Part shown: positions 50,919-59,275 of the stretch, in pieces
Numbering within the stretch: position 1 is the first letter of the stretch
Layout of the letters: each line of letters opens with the position of its first letter
Origin: Mumia sp. ZJ1417
Lineage (GTDB): Bacteria; Actinomycetota; Actinomycetes; Propionibacteriales; Nocardioidaceae
Assembly: GCF_014127285.1 (NCBI RefSeq)
Contig: NZ_CP059901.1
Span: 2,976,001-3,040,000 of the forward strand
DNA length: 64,000 bases
Reading direction: 5' to 3'
The notes under the pieces: generated by a model
The model's database searches: none
Told to the model about the DNA's origin: nothing
The model's input: the letters and a program-made list of their open reading frames with translations, nothing else
Program-made: the position numbers and the translations under genes

Positions 50919-52452
50919 GGCCCGCAGGGGTGAGCCCGACGACGTCGGCGAGGTAGCGGTCGACGGCGGCGAGGTTGTCCTCGCGGTCGGTCGCCCCGAC
51001 GTAGCCGTCAGGCCGTACGAGCAGCGCCGACGCCTCTCCGACGCCAGGCACAACCGTCACGCGGACGACCCGCAGGAGGTCACCCCAGCGGCGGACGAGG
51101 ACATCCACGTCGGCGGCGCGCGTGTGACCGTACGGCCCGACGAGCACGAGGGTGAAGGCGGTCGGCGACAGGCTCCTGTGGAGCGTCGTCGCGATGCCGT
51201 CGACGACGACCGGTCCGTCCGGGACGCGGTCGCCGGGGCGCAGAGCCCGGTGCGTGCGCTGCCCGTCTGCCGCTATCGCGCCGACACGATAGCGGACGTC
51301 GAGCTCGGCGACCGCCCGGAACGCGGTCCGACGCAGCGCCGGCACCCGAGCGAGCAGCGGCAGCACCGTCGTCCCGACGAGGGTGCGCACGCGGCCGAGG
51401 GTGCGGTTCGACGACGTCGCGACCCGGAACACGCGCCCGGTGGCCTCCAGGACGTCGCGCGCGACCGGCAGCCGTTCGGCCTCGTACGAGTCCAGCAGAT
51501 CGCTGCCCGCCAGTCCTCGGCACACCAGCGCGAGCTTCCAGCCGAGGTTGACCGCGTCCTGGATACCGGTGTTCATCCCCTGGCCGCCCGCGGGACTGTG
51601 GATGTGCGCGGCGTCGCCGGCGAGGAGGACGCGCCCGGTGCGCAGATGGTCGACACAGCGCTCGGAGATCGAGAAGTCCGTCAGCCAGACCGGGTCGCGG
51701 ACGACGACCTCGCCGTTGGTCCGGGTGCCCACGAGCCGCTCGAGGTCGGCGAAGGCGGTCGCGTCGTCGCCGGGCGGACGCATCGTGAGCGCACGCCACG
51801 ACGCCGGGCTCCCCAGCGGGAAGAAGAACAAGAGCCCTTCCTCCCCGAGGTACGCGTGGGCCTGGCCGTGATCGATGCCGTCGGCCTCGACGTCGGCGAG
51901 GACGAAGGTCTGCGGGTAGGTCGATCCGGCGAAGTCGGCACCGACCACCGTACGGACCGCACTGTGGGCGCCGTCGCAGCCAACGGCGTACCGGGCCCTG
52001 ATCGTGGTCCGCTGGCGGCCTGCGCGGTCGACGACGGCCGTCACTGCGTCACTGCCCTGCTCGAGGCCGGCGAGGGTGCTGCCCCGCTCGACGTCGACGC
52101 CCGCGCCGGCGAGGTGGTCCAGCAGGATCCGTTCGGTGCGCGCCTGCGAGAGGAAGAGGAGGAACGGGTACGCGGTCTCGGTGATCGCCGGGTCGAAGAG
52201 GCGGATCGCTGCGGTGCGCCCGCGCCCGTGGATCGTCACGCCGGAAGCCCGATCGCCCGCAGCCACCAGGTCGTCCGCGACCCCGAGCCTGTCGAGCACC
52301 TCCAGCGTGCGTGCCTGGACGACGAGTGCTCTCGACTCGTGGACGGCATCGGGTGCGGCGTCGACGACGCGGACGGCGAGCCCTTGGGCAGCCAGCTCCA
52401 GCGCCATCGTGAGCCCGGTCGGCCCCGCACCGACGACCAGCACATCCGTCAT
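50911..52452 (-). CDS. FAD-dependent aromatic monooxygenase, class A
   Basis: A 513-residue flavoprotein. VLVVGAGPTGLTMALELA is the FAD Rossmann motif, YAVGCDGAHSAVR the DG motif and GRVLLAGDAAHIHSPAGGQGMN the GD motif of para-hydroxybenzoate-hydroxylase-type monooxygenases. The C-terminal 150 residues are the thioredoxin-like domain of the MhpA/RdmE group. These enzymes hydroxylate phenols or polyketides with NAD(P)H and oxygen. ATG 52452 is preferred (GAAGAG upstream); ATG 52476 would add eight residues. Divergent from a DHA2 exporter, so the pair may modify and expel an aromatic drug such as rifampicin or tetracycline; the drug is conjecture. Confidence 0.9.
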   Translation of the reverse strand: MTDVLVVGAGPTGLTMALELAAQGLAVRVVDAAPDAVHESRALVVQARTLEVLDRLGVADDLVAAGDRASGVTIHGRGRTAAIRLFDPAITETAYPFLLFLSQARTERILLDHLAGAGVDVERGSTLAGLEQGSDAVTAVVDRAGRQRTTIRARYAVGCDGAHSAVRTVVGADFAGSTYPQTFVLADVEADGIDHGQAHAYLGEEGLLFFFPLGSPASWRALTMRPPGDDATAFADLERLVGTRTNGEVVVRDPVWLTDFSISERCVDHLRTGRVLLAGDAAHIHSPAGGQGMNTGIQDAVNLGWKLALVCRGLAGSDLLDSYEAERLPVARDVLEATGRVFRVATSSNRTLGRVRTLVGTTVLPLLARVPALRRTAFRAVAELDVRYRVGAIAADGQRTHRALRPGDRVPDGPVVVDGIATTLHRSLSPTAFTLVLVGPYGHTRAADVDVLVRRWGDLLRVVRVTVVPGVGEASALLVRPDGYVGATDREDNLAAVDRYLADVVGLTPAGLT

Positions 52453-52539
52453 CGCTGTCTCTTCGGAGTCGTCCATCGTCCGAGCGTAGGAGTCGAGAAC
52501 GGTCATGGCGATGCGGCGCGAGCGGCCCGCCGCTAGCGT

Positions 52540-52562
52540 GTGGCCAGACGTCCGGAGGCCAC
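52540..52562. promoter_or_regulatory. Dyad between monooxygenase and exporter
   Basis: GTGGCC and GGCCAC form a perfect 6-bp inverted repeat with an 11-bp spacer, directly after TAGCGT (52534-52539), a TAnnnT element oriented toward the exporter. It may be an operator for a regulator encoded elsewhere; no regulator is adjacent. Confidence 0.3.
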
Positions 52563-52594
52563 GGTGACCACCGGCACACAGGGGGTGGCCCGTG

Positions 52595-54079
52595 ATGTCG
52601 ACCGACACTGCCGCGAAGACCGGTGGCGTGCTGGCCGCCACGTGCCTGTCCACGTTGGTCGTGAACGCCAACACGTCCGCGGTGAGCATCCTGCTCCCGG
52701 CGATCAGCGACGACACCGGGATGTCGGTCGACACGCTGCAGTGGGCGGTGACCGGCTACTCGCTCGTCGGTGCCGCGGTGATCGTGACCTCGGGCGCCCT
52801 CGGCGACGTCTTCGGGCGCAAGCGGGTCTTCCAGCTCGGTCTGCTGCTGTTCGTCCTCTCGTGCCTCGTCATCGCCCTGGCGAACACCGGCGAGATGGTG
52901 ATCATCGGTCGCCTGATTCAGGGTGCGGCCGGTGCCACGATCCTCGCGTGCGGGCTGAGTCTCCTGTCCGTCGCGAACTCCGGCGACGCACAGCTCAGAG
53001 CCGTGTCGCTGTGGGGTGCGGCCGCTGCCGTGGGGGCGGCCGCGGGTCCGCTTGTGGGCGGCGTCCTCGTCGACTTCACCGGGTGGCAGGGGTTGTTCTG
53101 GATCGACGCCGGCATCGCGATCGTCTGCATGGTGATGACGTTCGCGACGGTCACGGAGTCCCGGGACGAGACACGATCGCGCTCGATCGACTACGCCGGT
53201 GCCGTCCTCGTCGCCCTCACGCTGAGCCCGATCCTGCTGGGGACGAGCAAGGGCAGCGACTGGGGCTGGTTCAGCGTGGCCACGATCGGCTGCTTCGCGA
53301 TCGCCGTGATCGCCGGCTTCGCGTTCGTCGCCGTCGAGAAGCGGGTCCGTGTGCCGCTCCTGGACCTCGCTCTCCTGCGCAACCGCACGCTCGTCGGCGC
53401 GACGATCGCGATCCTCGTGGGCGCGGGCACGATCAATGCGCTGATGTATCTGCTCAGCCTCTATTTTCAGAACCCTGCCGCCCTCGGGTTCACGCCGTTC
53501 CAGGCCGGCCTCGCGACGCTCCCGGCGACCGTGGGGCTGGTCGTGGTCGCCCCACTCGTGCCGACGATGGCGGCCAAGGTCGGTGGGCGCCAGGTCGTCT
53601 CGCTCGGGTTCCTCATCACCGGAGTGGGGTTCGCCGTCGTCGGTCTGACCCAGGCGGACTGGCGCTACCTCGCGTTCCTGCTGCCACTCGTCGCGATCGC
53701 CGTCGGCATGGGCATGTCGAACGGCCCGGCTTCGTCGGCGGCGACGGCCTGCGTCGACGCCGACGACGTCGGCGCCGCCTCCGGCGTCTCGAACATGGCC
53801 CGGTACGTCGGCGCTGCCGTGTTCACCGCGGTCGCGGCGACGGTGAACGCGGCCGTCATCACGAACCGCACGGACACCGGTCACTCGCAGGGCGACGCGC
53901 TCGCGGCCGGGATCGGCGCCGCCTCGTGGGTGATGGCGGGCCTCAGCTTCGCCGCGGTCCTGCTGGGCGTCCTCATGAAGCGGCACCGCCAGGCGAAGGG
54001 CACGCTCACCGACGCCGTCGCCGCCGCCGCCGCGCCGATCCAGACCCTGCCAACGACGGCGACACCGCAACCCCGCTGA
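52595..54079 (+). CDS. DHA2-family MFS exporter
   Basis: A 494-residue, about 14-span transporter. GALGDVFGRKRVFQLGLLLF, GRLIQGAAGATILACGLSLL and GPLVGGVLVDFTGWQGLFWI are DHA2 motifs (loop 2-3, motif C region and span 6). ATG 52595 follows a GGGGG ribosome site; GTG 52592 is adjacent. The C-terminus is a soluble alanine- and threonine-rich tail. Divergent from a flavin monooxygenase, suggesting export of an aromatic compound or its hydroxylated product. Related to but not a recent copy of the exporter at 40306. Confidence 0.9.
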   Translation: MSTDTAAKTGGVLAATCLSTLVVNANTSAVSILLPAISDDTGMSVDTLQWAVTGYSLVGAAVIVTSGALGDVFGRKRVFQLGLLLFVLSCLVIALANTGEMVIIGRLIQGAAGATILACGLSLLSVANSGDAQLRAVSLWGAAAAVGAAAGPLVGGVLVDFTGWQGLFWIDAGIAIVCMVMTFATVTESRDETRSRSIDYAGAVLVALTLSPILLGTSKGSDWGWFSVATIGCFAIAVIAGFAFVAVEKRVRVPLLDLALLRNRTLVGATIAILVGAGTINALMYLLSLYFQNPAALGFTPFQAGLATLPATVGLVVVAPLVPTMAAKVGGRQVVSLGFLITGVGFAVVGLTQADWRYLAFLLPLVAIAVGMGMSNGPASSAATACVDADDVGAASGVSNMARYVGAAVFTAVAATVNAAVITNRTDTGHSQGDALAAGIGAASWVMAGLSFAAVLLGVLMKRHRQAKGTLTDAVAAAAAPIQTLPTTATPQPR

Positions 54080-54082
54080 GCA

Positions 54083-55024
54083 TCAGCGCACGGGGACGGC
54101 GCCGGACAGTCGTCGGGCCGCGTCCGGGTCGTGCGTCGGAACGATCCCGACGCGTTCTCTGACGGCATGGAGGCGGTGCAGCGTACGGAACGTCTCGCCT
54201 CGGTCCTCGTCGGCGAGCCCGCCCGGGAAGGCGGACTTCTGGCGTAGGTCCTCGACCTGGTAGCTGTGCCACGCCGCGTCGCCCGCGAGCAGCACCCACC
54301 CGCGCTCGGTGTGCAGGAGAACGCCGACGCTCCCAGGGGTGTGGCCCGCGAGGTCGACGAGCACGACCGAGCCGTCACCGAAAAGGTCGTGGCTCGCGGC
54401 AAACGTGAGGACGGGCGGCCCCTCGAGGTCGTACAGGACCGTCGTACGCCCCCGCAGTGCGTCGCGGACTCCTCCGACCGGTGCGATCAGCCCGTCCATG
54501 ACCCAGTCCCGCTCGCGGGTGTGGAGCCGCACCGGCAGGTCGGGAAGGTCGAGCAGGCCGCACACGTGGTCCCAGTGCGCGTGGGTCGGCAGGGCGAAGT
54601 CGAGTGCAGGCGCCGGGTCGAGCTCACCGAGGGCCGTGACGGTCGCGACGGTCCGGCCCGGGGGGCTCATCACGGCCCGAAGGACCGCAGGCAGCTGCGC
54701 GACCGCACGCCGCTCAGCGTCGAGGCACAGGCTCGGATCCACGAGGAACGTCGCTTCAGGATGGGTGACCACGAACGTCTGGAGCGCGTTGGGGATCCGG
54801 CGCGGGCTCCGGCGGCCCTCGACGATCATCGCGGTCGGGACCGGGCGGGCCACCTGACGCAACGGCGTGACAGTCACGGTCCGGGTCGCGTACGGGAGGC
54901 CTGCGTCGGTCAGGCTGCGGAGGAACCGCTCGTCCCGTGGCCGCGGACGCACCACGCCCTTCAGGAGGCCTGCGGCTGCTGCGCAGCATACGGCGATGCT
55001 GGGAGTTCGAACGTCTTCGGACAC
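54083..55024 (-). CDS. MBL-fold metallohydrolase
   Basis: A 313-residue metallo-beta-lactamase-fold hydrolase from GTG 55024, behind GGAAGG. The metal motif THAHWDH (HxHxDH), DLAGHTPGSVG, VLLAGDAAW and IVPTHDP supply the two-zinc site. The first 60 residues are an extra segment with a hydrophobic patch (SIAVCCAAAAGLLKG) that could be a weak membrane or signal segment. The group includes lactonases and glyoxalase II. It is divergent from a MerR gene, and its own promoter has a 20-bp palindrome between -35 and -10, the hallmark of MerR-type activation. Confidence 0.88.
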   Translation of the reverse strand: MSEDVRTPSIAVCCAAAAGLLKGVVRPRPRDERFLRSLTDAGLPYATRTVTVTPLRQVARPVPTAMIVEGRRSPRRIPNALQTFVVTHPEATFLVDPSLCLDAERRAVAQLPAVLRAVMSPPGRTVATVTALGELDPAPALDFALPTHAHWDHVCGLLDLPDLPVRLHTRERDWVMDGLIAPVGGVRDALRGRTTVLYDLEGPPVLTFAASHDLFGDGSVVLVDLAGHTPGSVGVLLHTERGWVLLAGDAAWHSYQVEDLRQKSAFPGGLADEDRGETFRTLHRLHAVRERVGIVPTHDPDAARRLSGAVPVR

Positions 55025-55050
55025 CGGGGTGACCGCCTTCCGTCGTCGGG

Positions 55051-55099
55051 TTGACCATCGATGATGGGACGCTATAACTTCAGGTCGACCTGAAGTAAA
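55051..55099. promoter_or_regulatory. Divergent promoters sharing one 20-bp palindrome
   Basis: ACTTCAGGTCGACCTGAAGT (55077-55096) is a perfect palindrome. Toward the MBL gene, TTTACT (55094-55099) and TATAGC (55071-55076) are 17 bp apart with the palindrome core between them. Toward merR, TTGACC (55051-55056) and TATAAC (55073-55078) are 16 bp apart and the palindrome covers the start point. One bound dimer could thus activate one gene and repress the other. Confidence 0.7.
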
Positions 55100-55110
55100 G
55101 AGGTGATCCG

Positions 55111-55503
55111 ATGCCCGAGACGGAGATGCGGGTCGGCGACGCCGCCGCTGTCCTCGGCATCGCGGCGCACGTCCTGCGCCACTGGGAGGACGTCGAGCTG
55201 CTCCGACCACCGCGGCTCCCCTCGGGCCATCGCGTCTACGACGAACAGTCGCTCGCGCAGGCTCGGATGATCCAGATCTGCCAGCGCGCCGGACTCTCGT
55301 TGGCCGAGATCCGTGACCTCGCTGCCGCGGAGCGCGCCGACCGGATCGGGATCATCGCTGCCAAGCGAGTCAGCATCGCCGAACAGGTCGCCGATCTCGA
55401 GCTGGCCGACCGGTTTCTCTCGCACGTGGTGACCTGCGCCCATCCGGTCGTGTCCGACTGCGACGAGTGCTCCGCCCTGGTGGCGAGAGCGCGACTCGGA
55501 TGA
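55111..55503 (+). CDS. MerR-family regulator with C-terminal cysteine cluster
   Basis: A 130-residue regulator. MRVGDAAAVLGIAAHVLRHWEDVELLRP (in outline) and GHRVYDEQSLAQARMIQICQRAGLSLAEI form the MerR winged helix; a dimerisation helix follows. The tail TCAHPVVSDCDECSAL carries C-x7-C-x2-C plus a histidine, a likely zinc or other metal site. It is not SoxR, whose cluster is CxxCxCx5C. GAGGTGAT is a strong ribosome site for ATG 55111. The 20-bp palindrome just upstream is its probable operator, controlling itself and the MBL hydrolase. Confidence 0.9.
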   Translation: MPETEMRVGDAAAVLGIAAHVLRHWEDVELLRPPRLPSGHRVYDEQSLAQARMIQICQRAGLSLAEIRDLAAAERADRIGIIAAKRVSIAEQVADLELADRFLSHVVTCAHPVVSDCDECSALVARARLG

Positions 55504-55508
55504 CGCAG

Positions 55509-55603
55509 CGCTGAGGCCTCCGTCCCCGATTCGGGCATTTTGCCACCGAATCCGCTGTCGGGTTGGGTGTCAAAGTGCCCGAATCGGGGACGGGGCCTCA
55601 GCG
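55509..55603. repeat. 33-bp near-perfect inverted repeat
   Basis: The left arm 55509-55542 and right arm 55571-55603 are complementary over 33 positions, differing by one inserted base and one T/C. The 28-nt centre is unpaired. The arms contain CCCCGATTCGGGCA / TGCCCGAATCGGGG. It lies between the convergent merR and tetR genes, so it can fold in both transcripts and may act as bidirectional terminator. Its length exceeds a normal terminator; I suspect a dispersed intergenic repeat or miniature mobile element. Confidence 0.75.
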
Positions 55604-55638
55604 GATCAGGCAGCGACCGAGATCGCACGAGGGGTGCC

Positions 55639-55680
55639 GAGACCCGGGGTCTCGATACGGGCTCGCCCTACGCGACCGGG
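55639..55680. repeat. Degenerate intergenic repeat with GGTCTCGATACGG core
   Basis: GAGACC-CGG-GGTCTC forms a 6-bp hairpin and is followed by CGATACGGGCTCGCCCTACGC. The GGTCTCGATACGG...GCTCGC wording resembles a repeat common between genes in Nocardioides-like actinobacteria. This copy is imperfect and runs into the last codons of the TetR gene. Confidence 0.4.
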
Positions 55681-56315
55681 GACCCGGGACGCAGCCAGGA
55701 CACGACGACGTCGCCGATCAACGCGCGCAGCCGCGGGCGCTGATCGTCGGCGAGCAGGTCGACGTCGAAGAGGTAGCCGAACGTGTACTGGTTGGCGACC
55801 TGGAACACGCAGTACGAGCTGATCAGCAGGTGCACGTCGAGCGCGTCGACGTCGTCACGGAACACCCCGTCGGCGACGCCTCGCTTGAGGATCGTCTCGA
55901 GGACCTCCATCGCCGGCTTGCCGAGGTCACGGAGCACCTCGAGCTTGCGGATGCCCTCACCGCGGTGGATGTTTTCGATGGCGACCAGGCGCATGAAGTC
56001 CTGGTGCTCGACGTGGTGGTCGTACGTCAGCTCGGCGAGCCGCCTGATCGCGTCGACAGGGCCGAGGTCACCAACCTCGAGACGCTCCTCGGCCTGACGG
56101 ATCCCGCGGTACGCGTTCTCCAGAACGGCGAGATAAAGCTGCTCCTTGCCGCCGAAGTAGTAGTAGATCATCCGCTTCGTCGTGCGAGTGCGCTCCGCGA
56201 TCTCGTCGACGCGGGCACCGGAGTATCCGTCCTCGGCGAACGCCCGTGTGGCGACCTCGAGGAGCTCCGCCTTCGTACGCTCGGGATCGCGCTGCCTCGA
56301 GACCTGGTCAGTCAC
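55668..56315 (-). CDS. TetR-family regulator of the quinate/shikimate-type cluster
   Basis: A 215-residue repressor: HTH RTKAELLEVATRAFAEDGYSG, ARVDEIAERTRTTKRMIYYYFGGKEQLY (split here), then a long ligand-binding domain (HQDFMRLVAIENIHRGEGI, FQVANQYTFGYLFDVDLL). It is divergent from the 3-dehydroshikimate dehydratase gene, and an inverted repeat overlaps that gene's -10 element. Relatives regulate aromatic-acid pathways; an intermediate such as protocatechuate or dehydroshikimate is a plausible inducer. Confidence 0.9.
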   Translation of the reverse strand: MTDQVSRQRDPERTKAELLEVATRAFAEDGYSGARVDEIAERTRTTKRMIYYYFGGKEQLYLAVLENAYRGIRQAEERLEVGDLGPVDAIRRLAELTYDHHVEHQDFMRLVAIENIHRGEGIRKLEVLRDLGKPAMEVLETILKRGVADGVFRDDVDALDVHLLISSYCVFQVANQYTFGYLFDVDLLADDQRPRLRALIGDVVVSWLRPGSPVA

Positions 56316-56372
56316 GGCACCACCCTAGTCGAGCGAGGCCACCGAGGACCGGCAGTCGGCCCTGGCCCCCGC

Positions 56373-56398
56373 AATGTACGAAATGGTACGTTCCTCGC
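56373..56398 (+). promoter_or_regulatory. TetR operator over a leaderless promoter
   Basis: AATGTACGAAATGGTACGTT (56373-56392) has GTAC half-sites with matching flanks (AAxGTAC-N6-GTACxTT). Its right end TACGTT fits a TAnnnT -10 element that finishes 6 nt before the GTG at 56399, implying a leaderless transcript blocked by bound repressor. Confidence 0.55.
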
Positions 56399-58186
56399 GT
56401 GCGTACGTCGATCGCCACCGTCTGCCTCAGCGGAAGTCTCGTCCCCAAGCTCCACGCCTGCGCCGAAGCCGGCTTCGACGGCGTGGAGATCTTCGAGCCC
56501 GACCTCGTGACCGCGTACGAGTCGCCCGAGGAGATCCGCACGCTCGCGGACCGGCTCGGGCTGTCGCTCGACCTCTACCAGCCGTTCCGCGACTTCGAGG
56601 GCGTCGACGAGGAGACCTTCGCCGACAACCTTCGCCGCGCGGAGACGAAGTTCGCGCTGATGAACCGCCTCGGCATGGACCTGATCCTCGTGTGCAGCAA
56701 CGTCGCCACCGCCACGATCGACTCCGACGAGGTGTCGGCCCGTCAGCTGCGCGCCCTCGGTGAGCTCGCCGCCTCGTACGGGGTCCGCATCGCGTTCGAG
56801 GCGCTCGCCTGGGGCAAGTACATCGACGACTACCGCCGCGCATGGCGGATCGTAGAGCGCGCGGACCACCCCAACATCGGCGTGTGCCTCGACTCGTTCC
56901 ACATCCTGTCTCGCGGCCACGACCCGAGCGACATCGAGAAGATCCCGGGCGACAAGATCTTCTACCTCCAGCTCGCCGACGCCCCTGCCCTCGACATGGA
57001 CGTGCTCTCGTGGAGCCGGCACCACCGCCTCTTCCCAGGCGAGGGCAGCTTCGACCTCACCGGCTTCCTCGGCCACGTGCTCGCCGCCGGCTACACCGGA
57101 CCGCTGTCGCTCGAGGTCTTCAACGACGTCTTCCGACAGACCGACGTGCGACGCACCGCCGCGCACGCGCACCGCTCGCTGGTCTGGCTCGCCGACCAGG
57201 TACGCCGTCCCGACACCGCAGCCACCACCAGGCCGCTCACCGCCGTCAGCCCGCCGCAGGCCTTCGACTTCGTCGAACTGCGCGGGTCCGGGCTCGACGA
57301 CACCGACCTCGTGCTCGAACAGCTCGGCTTCACCTTCCGCGGCCGGCACCGCACCAAGCCCGTACGACTCTGGTCGTCGGGGAGGGCCCGCGTGATCCTC
57401 AACGACCGCGGAGGGGACAAGCCGGCCCACCTGGCCGCGTTCGGTCTCGAGGTCGCCGACGCGGACGCGGCGCTGGCGCGGGCCCGCGAGCTCGACGCGC
57501 CCCCGGTGTTCCGGCAGACCCATGCGGGCGAGCAGGACCTGCCGGCGACGGCGGCACCCGACGGAACGCAGATCCTCTTCAGCGACCACGGACCCGATCC
57601 ACGCTGGCTCGACGAGTTCACGTACGGCGATCCCGAACGCTCCGACGTCGCCCGCTCCATCGACCACGTCAACGTGACGCAGCGCTGGCAGGACTTCGAC
57701 GAGGCCGTGCTCTTCTATCAGAGCGTCCTCGGCCTCGACCCGGAGCCAGCCCGCGAAGTCGCCGGGCCGAGCGGGCTCGTCCGCAGCCAGGTGATGCGTA
57801 CGCCGGACGGCTGCGTGCGACTCCCCCTCAACGTGGAGCCGCAGGGCGAGGACCGGCGTACGCAGCACGTCGCGTTCGCCTCAGACGACGTCGTCGGGCT
57901 CGCCCGTACGGCACGGGGGCGCGGACTGTCGTTCCTCCCCGTACCCGACAACTACTACGACGACCTGCGCGCGCGCTTCGGCCTCGACGACGCGTTCCTC
58001 ACCGAGCTGCGGTCGCTGGACCTGCTGTACGACGAGGACGCCGACGGCGGGTTCGTGCACTTCTACACACGCACCCTCGGTGACGTGTTCTTCGAGTTCG
58101 TCGAGCGGCGCGGTCCGTACGACGGGTACGGGGCCGCGGACGCGCCCGTACGACTCGCCGCGCAGCGCGCCACCGGCGCCCTCTGA
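56399..58186 (+). CDS. qsuB: 3-dehydroshikimate dehydratase, QsuB-like, with HPPD-like domain
   Basis: A 595-residue bimodular protein. Residues 1-285 are a sugar-isomerase-like TIM barrel with the metal/active-site segments of dehydroshikimate dehydratases (IAFEALAWGKYIDD, GVCLDSFHILSRG, FYLQLADAP, LSLEVFND). This domain converts 3-dehydroshikimate to protocatechuate. Residues about 300-595 resemble 4-hydroxyphenylpyruvate dioxygenase with its H, H, E iron ligands in DHVNVTQ, QHVAFAS and VFFEFVER; in QsuB relatives the role of this part is less clear. GTG 56399 gives a leaderless start. A TRAP transporter and quinate/shikimate dehydrogenase follow in the locus. Confidence 0.88.
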   Translation: MRTSIATVCLSGSLVPKLHACAEAGFDGVEIFEPDLVTAYESPEEIRTLADRLGLSLDLYQPFRDFEGVDEETFADNLRRAETKFALMNRLGMDLILVCSNVATATIDSDEVSARQLRALGELAASYGVRIAFEALAWGKYIDDYRRAWRIVERADHPNIGVCLDSFHILSRGHDPSDIEKIPGDKIFYLQLADAPALDMDVLSWSRHHRLFPGEGSFDLTGFLGHVLAAGYTGPLSLEVFNDVFRQTDVRRTAAHAHRSLVWLADQVRRPDTAATTRPLTAVSPPQAFDFVELRGSGLDDTDLVLEQLGFTFRGRHRTKPVRLWSSGRARVILNDRGGDKPAHLAAFGLEVADADAALARARELDAPPVFRQTHAGEQDLPATAAPDGTQILFSDHGPDPRWLDEFTYGDPERSDVARSIDHVNVTQRWQDFDEAVLFYQSVLGLDPEPAREVAGPSGLVRSQVMRTPDGCVRLPLNVEPQGEDRRTQHVAFASDDVVGLARTARGRGLSFLPVPDNYYDDLRARFGLDDAFLTELRSLDLLYDEDADGGFVHFYTRTLGDVFFEFVERRGPYDGYGAADAPVRLAAQRATGAL

Positions 58187-58206
58187 CCCGTCGGACAGCC
58201 GCGGCC

Positions 58207-59196
58207 CTACGGCGCCTCGCCGGTCGAGTCGCGGAGCACCAGCTCGGTCGGGAGCACGACACGCGCAGGCGTACGGGGCTGGCGTGTCGGCGTCGCCATG
58301 TCGAGCAGGATCTCGACCGCCGCCCGTCCGACCTCGCCGTGCGGGCCCCCGAGGGTCGTGAGGCGCGGGGTGCACAAGTCCGAGGCGAAGATGTCGTCGA
58401 ACCCGACCACGCTCACGTCCGCCGGCACCCGCACACCGCGCTGCGCGAGCCGCTGGACGACCCCGATCGCGAGCAGGTCGTTGTGCGCGACGACGGCAGT
58501 CGCGCCGGTGTTGAGGGCACCGTCGGCCGCGACTCCTCCGTGCGAGACCTTGGGCGTGAACGGCCCCACGCGCTCGACCCGGATGCCGAGGTCGTCGCCG
58601 GCGGCGCGCAGCGCGGACCACCTCGTCGCCGCCATCCACGAGTTGCGCGGCCCGGCGAGGTAGACGAGATGGCGGTGCCCGAGCGACGCCAGGTGCTCCA
58701 CGAGCTGGCGGCACCCCTGGACGTGGTCGAGGACGACGCTCGAGAGCCCTGGGAGCTCGCGGTTCATCAGGACGACCGGGCGTTGCGCCGAGATCTGCTC
58801 GAGGTTCTCGTCCGGCAGGCGGCTCGCGGCGAGCACGAACCCGTCGACCGAGCCGACGAGGCGCTGGATCTGGTCGTACTCGATGCGCGGCGACTCCTCG
58901 GCGTTGACGAGCACGAGCGTGTACTCCGACGCCTTCGCCCGCAGCTCGGCCCCGCGGATCAGCTCGAAGTAGTGCGGGTTCGTGATGTCGGAGACGACCA
59001 TCGCGACGGTGTGGTGGCGGCCGGAGAACAGCGCGCGGGCATGCGGGTTCGGCCGATAGCCAAGCTCGGCAGCGACCGCGAGGACGTGCTCGCGGGTCTT
59101 CGCACTCACTCGCGTCGGATGGGAGAACGCGCGTGACACCGTCGAGGTCGCGACCCCGGCGGCCGCGGCGACGTCGTAGATCGTGGGGTCGGCCAT
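58207..59196 (-). CDS. LacI-family regulator
   Basis: A 329-residue repressor. TIYDVAAAAGVATSTVSRAFS is the LacI HTH, followed by the hinge (AVAAELGYRPNPHARAL) and a periplasmic-binding-like ligand domain (VAMVVSDITNPHYFELIRGAE in part, VVGFDDIFASDLCTPRLT). ATG 59196 is the canonical start; the longer frame has no family match. It is divergent from the TRAP/dehydrogenase operon and TGGCAA/TTGCCA sites lie between. It probably responds to quinate, shikimate or a related acid. Confidence 0.92.
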   Translation of the reverse strand: MADPTIYDVAAAAGVATSTVSRAFSHPTRVSAKTREHVLAVAAELGYRPNPHARALFSGRHHTVAMVVSDITNPHYFELIRGAELRAKASEYTLVLVNAEESPRIEYDQIQRLVGSVDGFVLAASRLPDENLEQISAQRPVVLMNRELPGLSSVVLDHVQGCRQLVEHLASLGHRHLVYLAGPRNSWMAATRWSALRAAGDDLGIRVERVGPFTPKVSHGGVAADGALNTGATAVVAHNDLLAIGVVQRLAQRGVRVPADVSVVGFDDIFASDLCTPRLTTLGGPHGEVGRAAVEILLDMATPTRQPRTPARVVLPTELVLRDSTGEAP

Positions 59197-59216
59197 GTCA
59201 CATAGCGAACACGATC

Positions 59217-59243
59217 TGGCAACCCGATGGCAACCGCTTGCCA
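59217..59243. promoter_or_regulatory. LacI-type operator
   Basis: TGGCAA-CCGC-TTGCCA (59228-59243) is a perfect 6-bp inverted repeat with LacI-like spacing, and a further TGGCAA half-site lies at 59217-59222. It sits 33 bp before the dctQ start and 21 bp from the lacI start. TAAGTT at 59262-59267 is a possible -10 element for the operon. Confidence 0.6.
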
Positions 59244-59275
59244 CGACAATCTCGTCGTCCCTAAGTTCCCCTCCT

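Noticed and set aside
52049-54070. Minus-strand open frame of 673 codons
   Set aside because: Opposite the DHA2 exporter; only its end shares sequence with the monooxygenase region, in the wrong frame.
55111-55503. MerR gene as SoxR
   Set aside because: The palindrome and divergent layout recall SoxR, but the cysteine spacing is C-x7-C-x2-C rather than the CxxCxCx5C iron-sulphur cluster motif.
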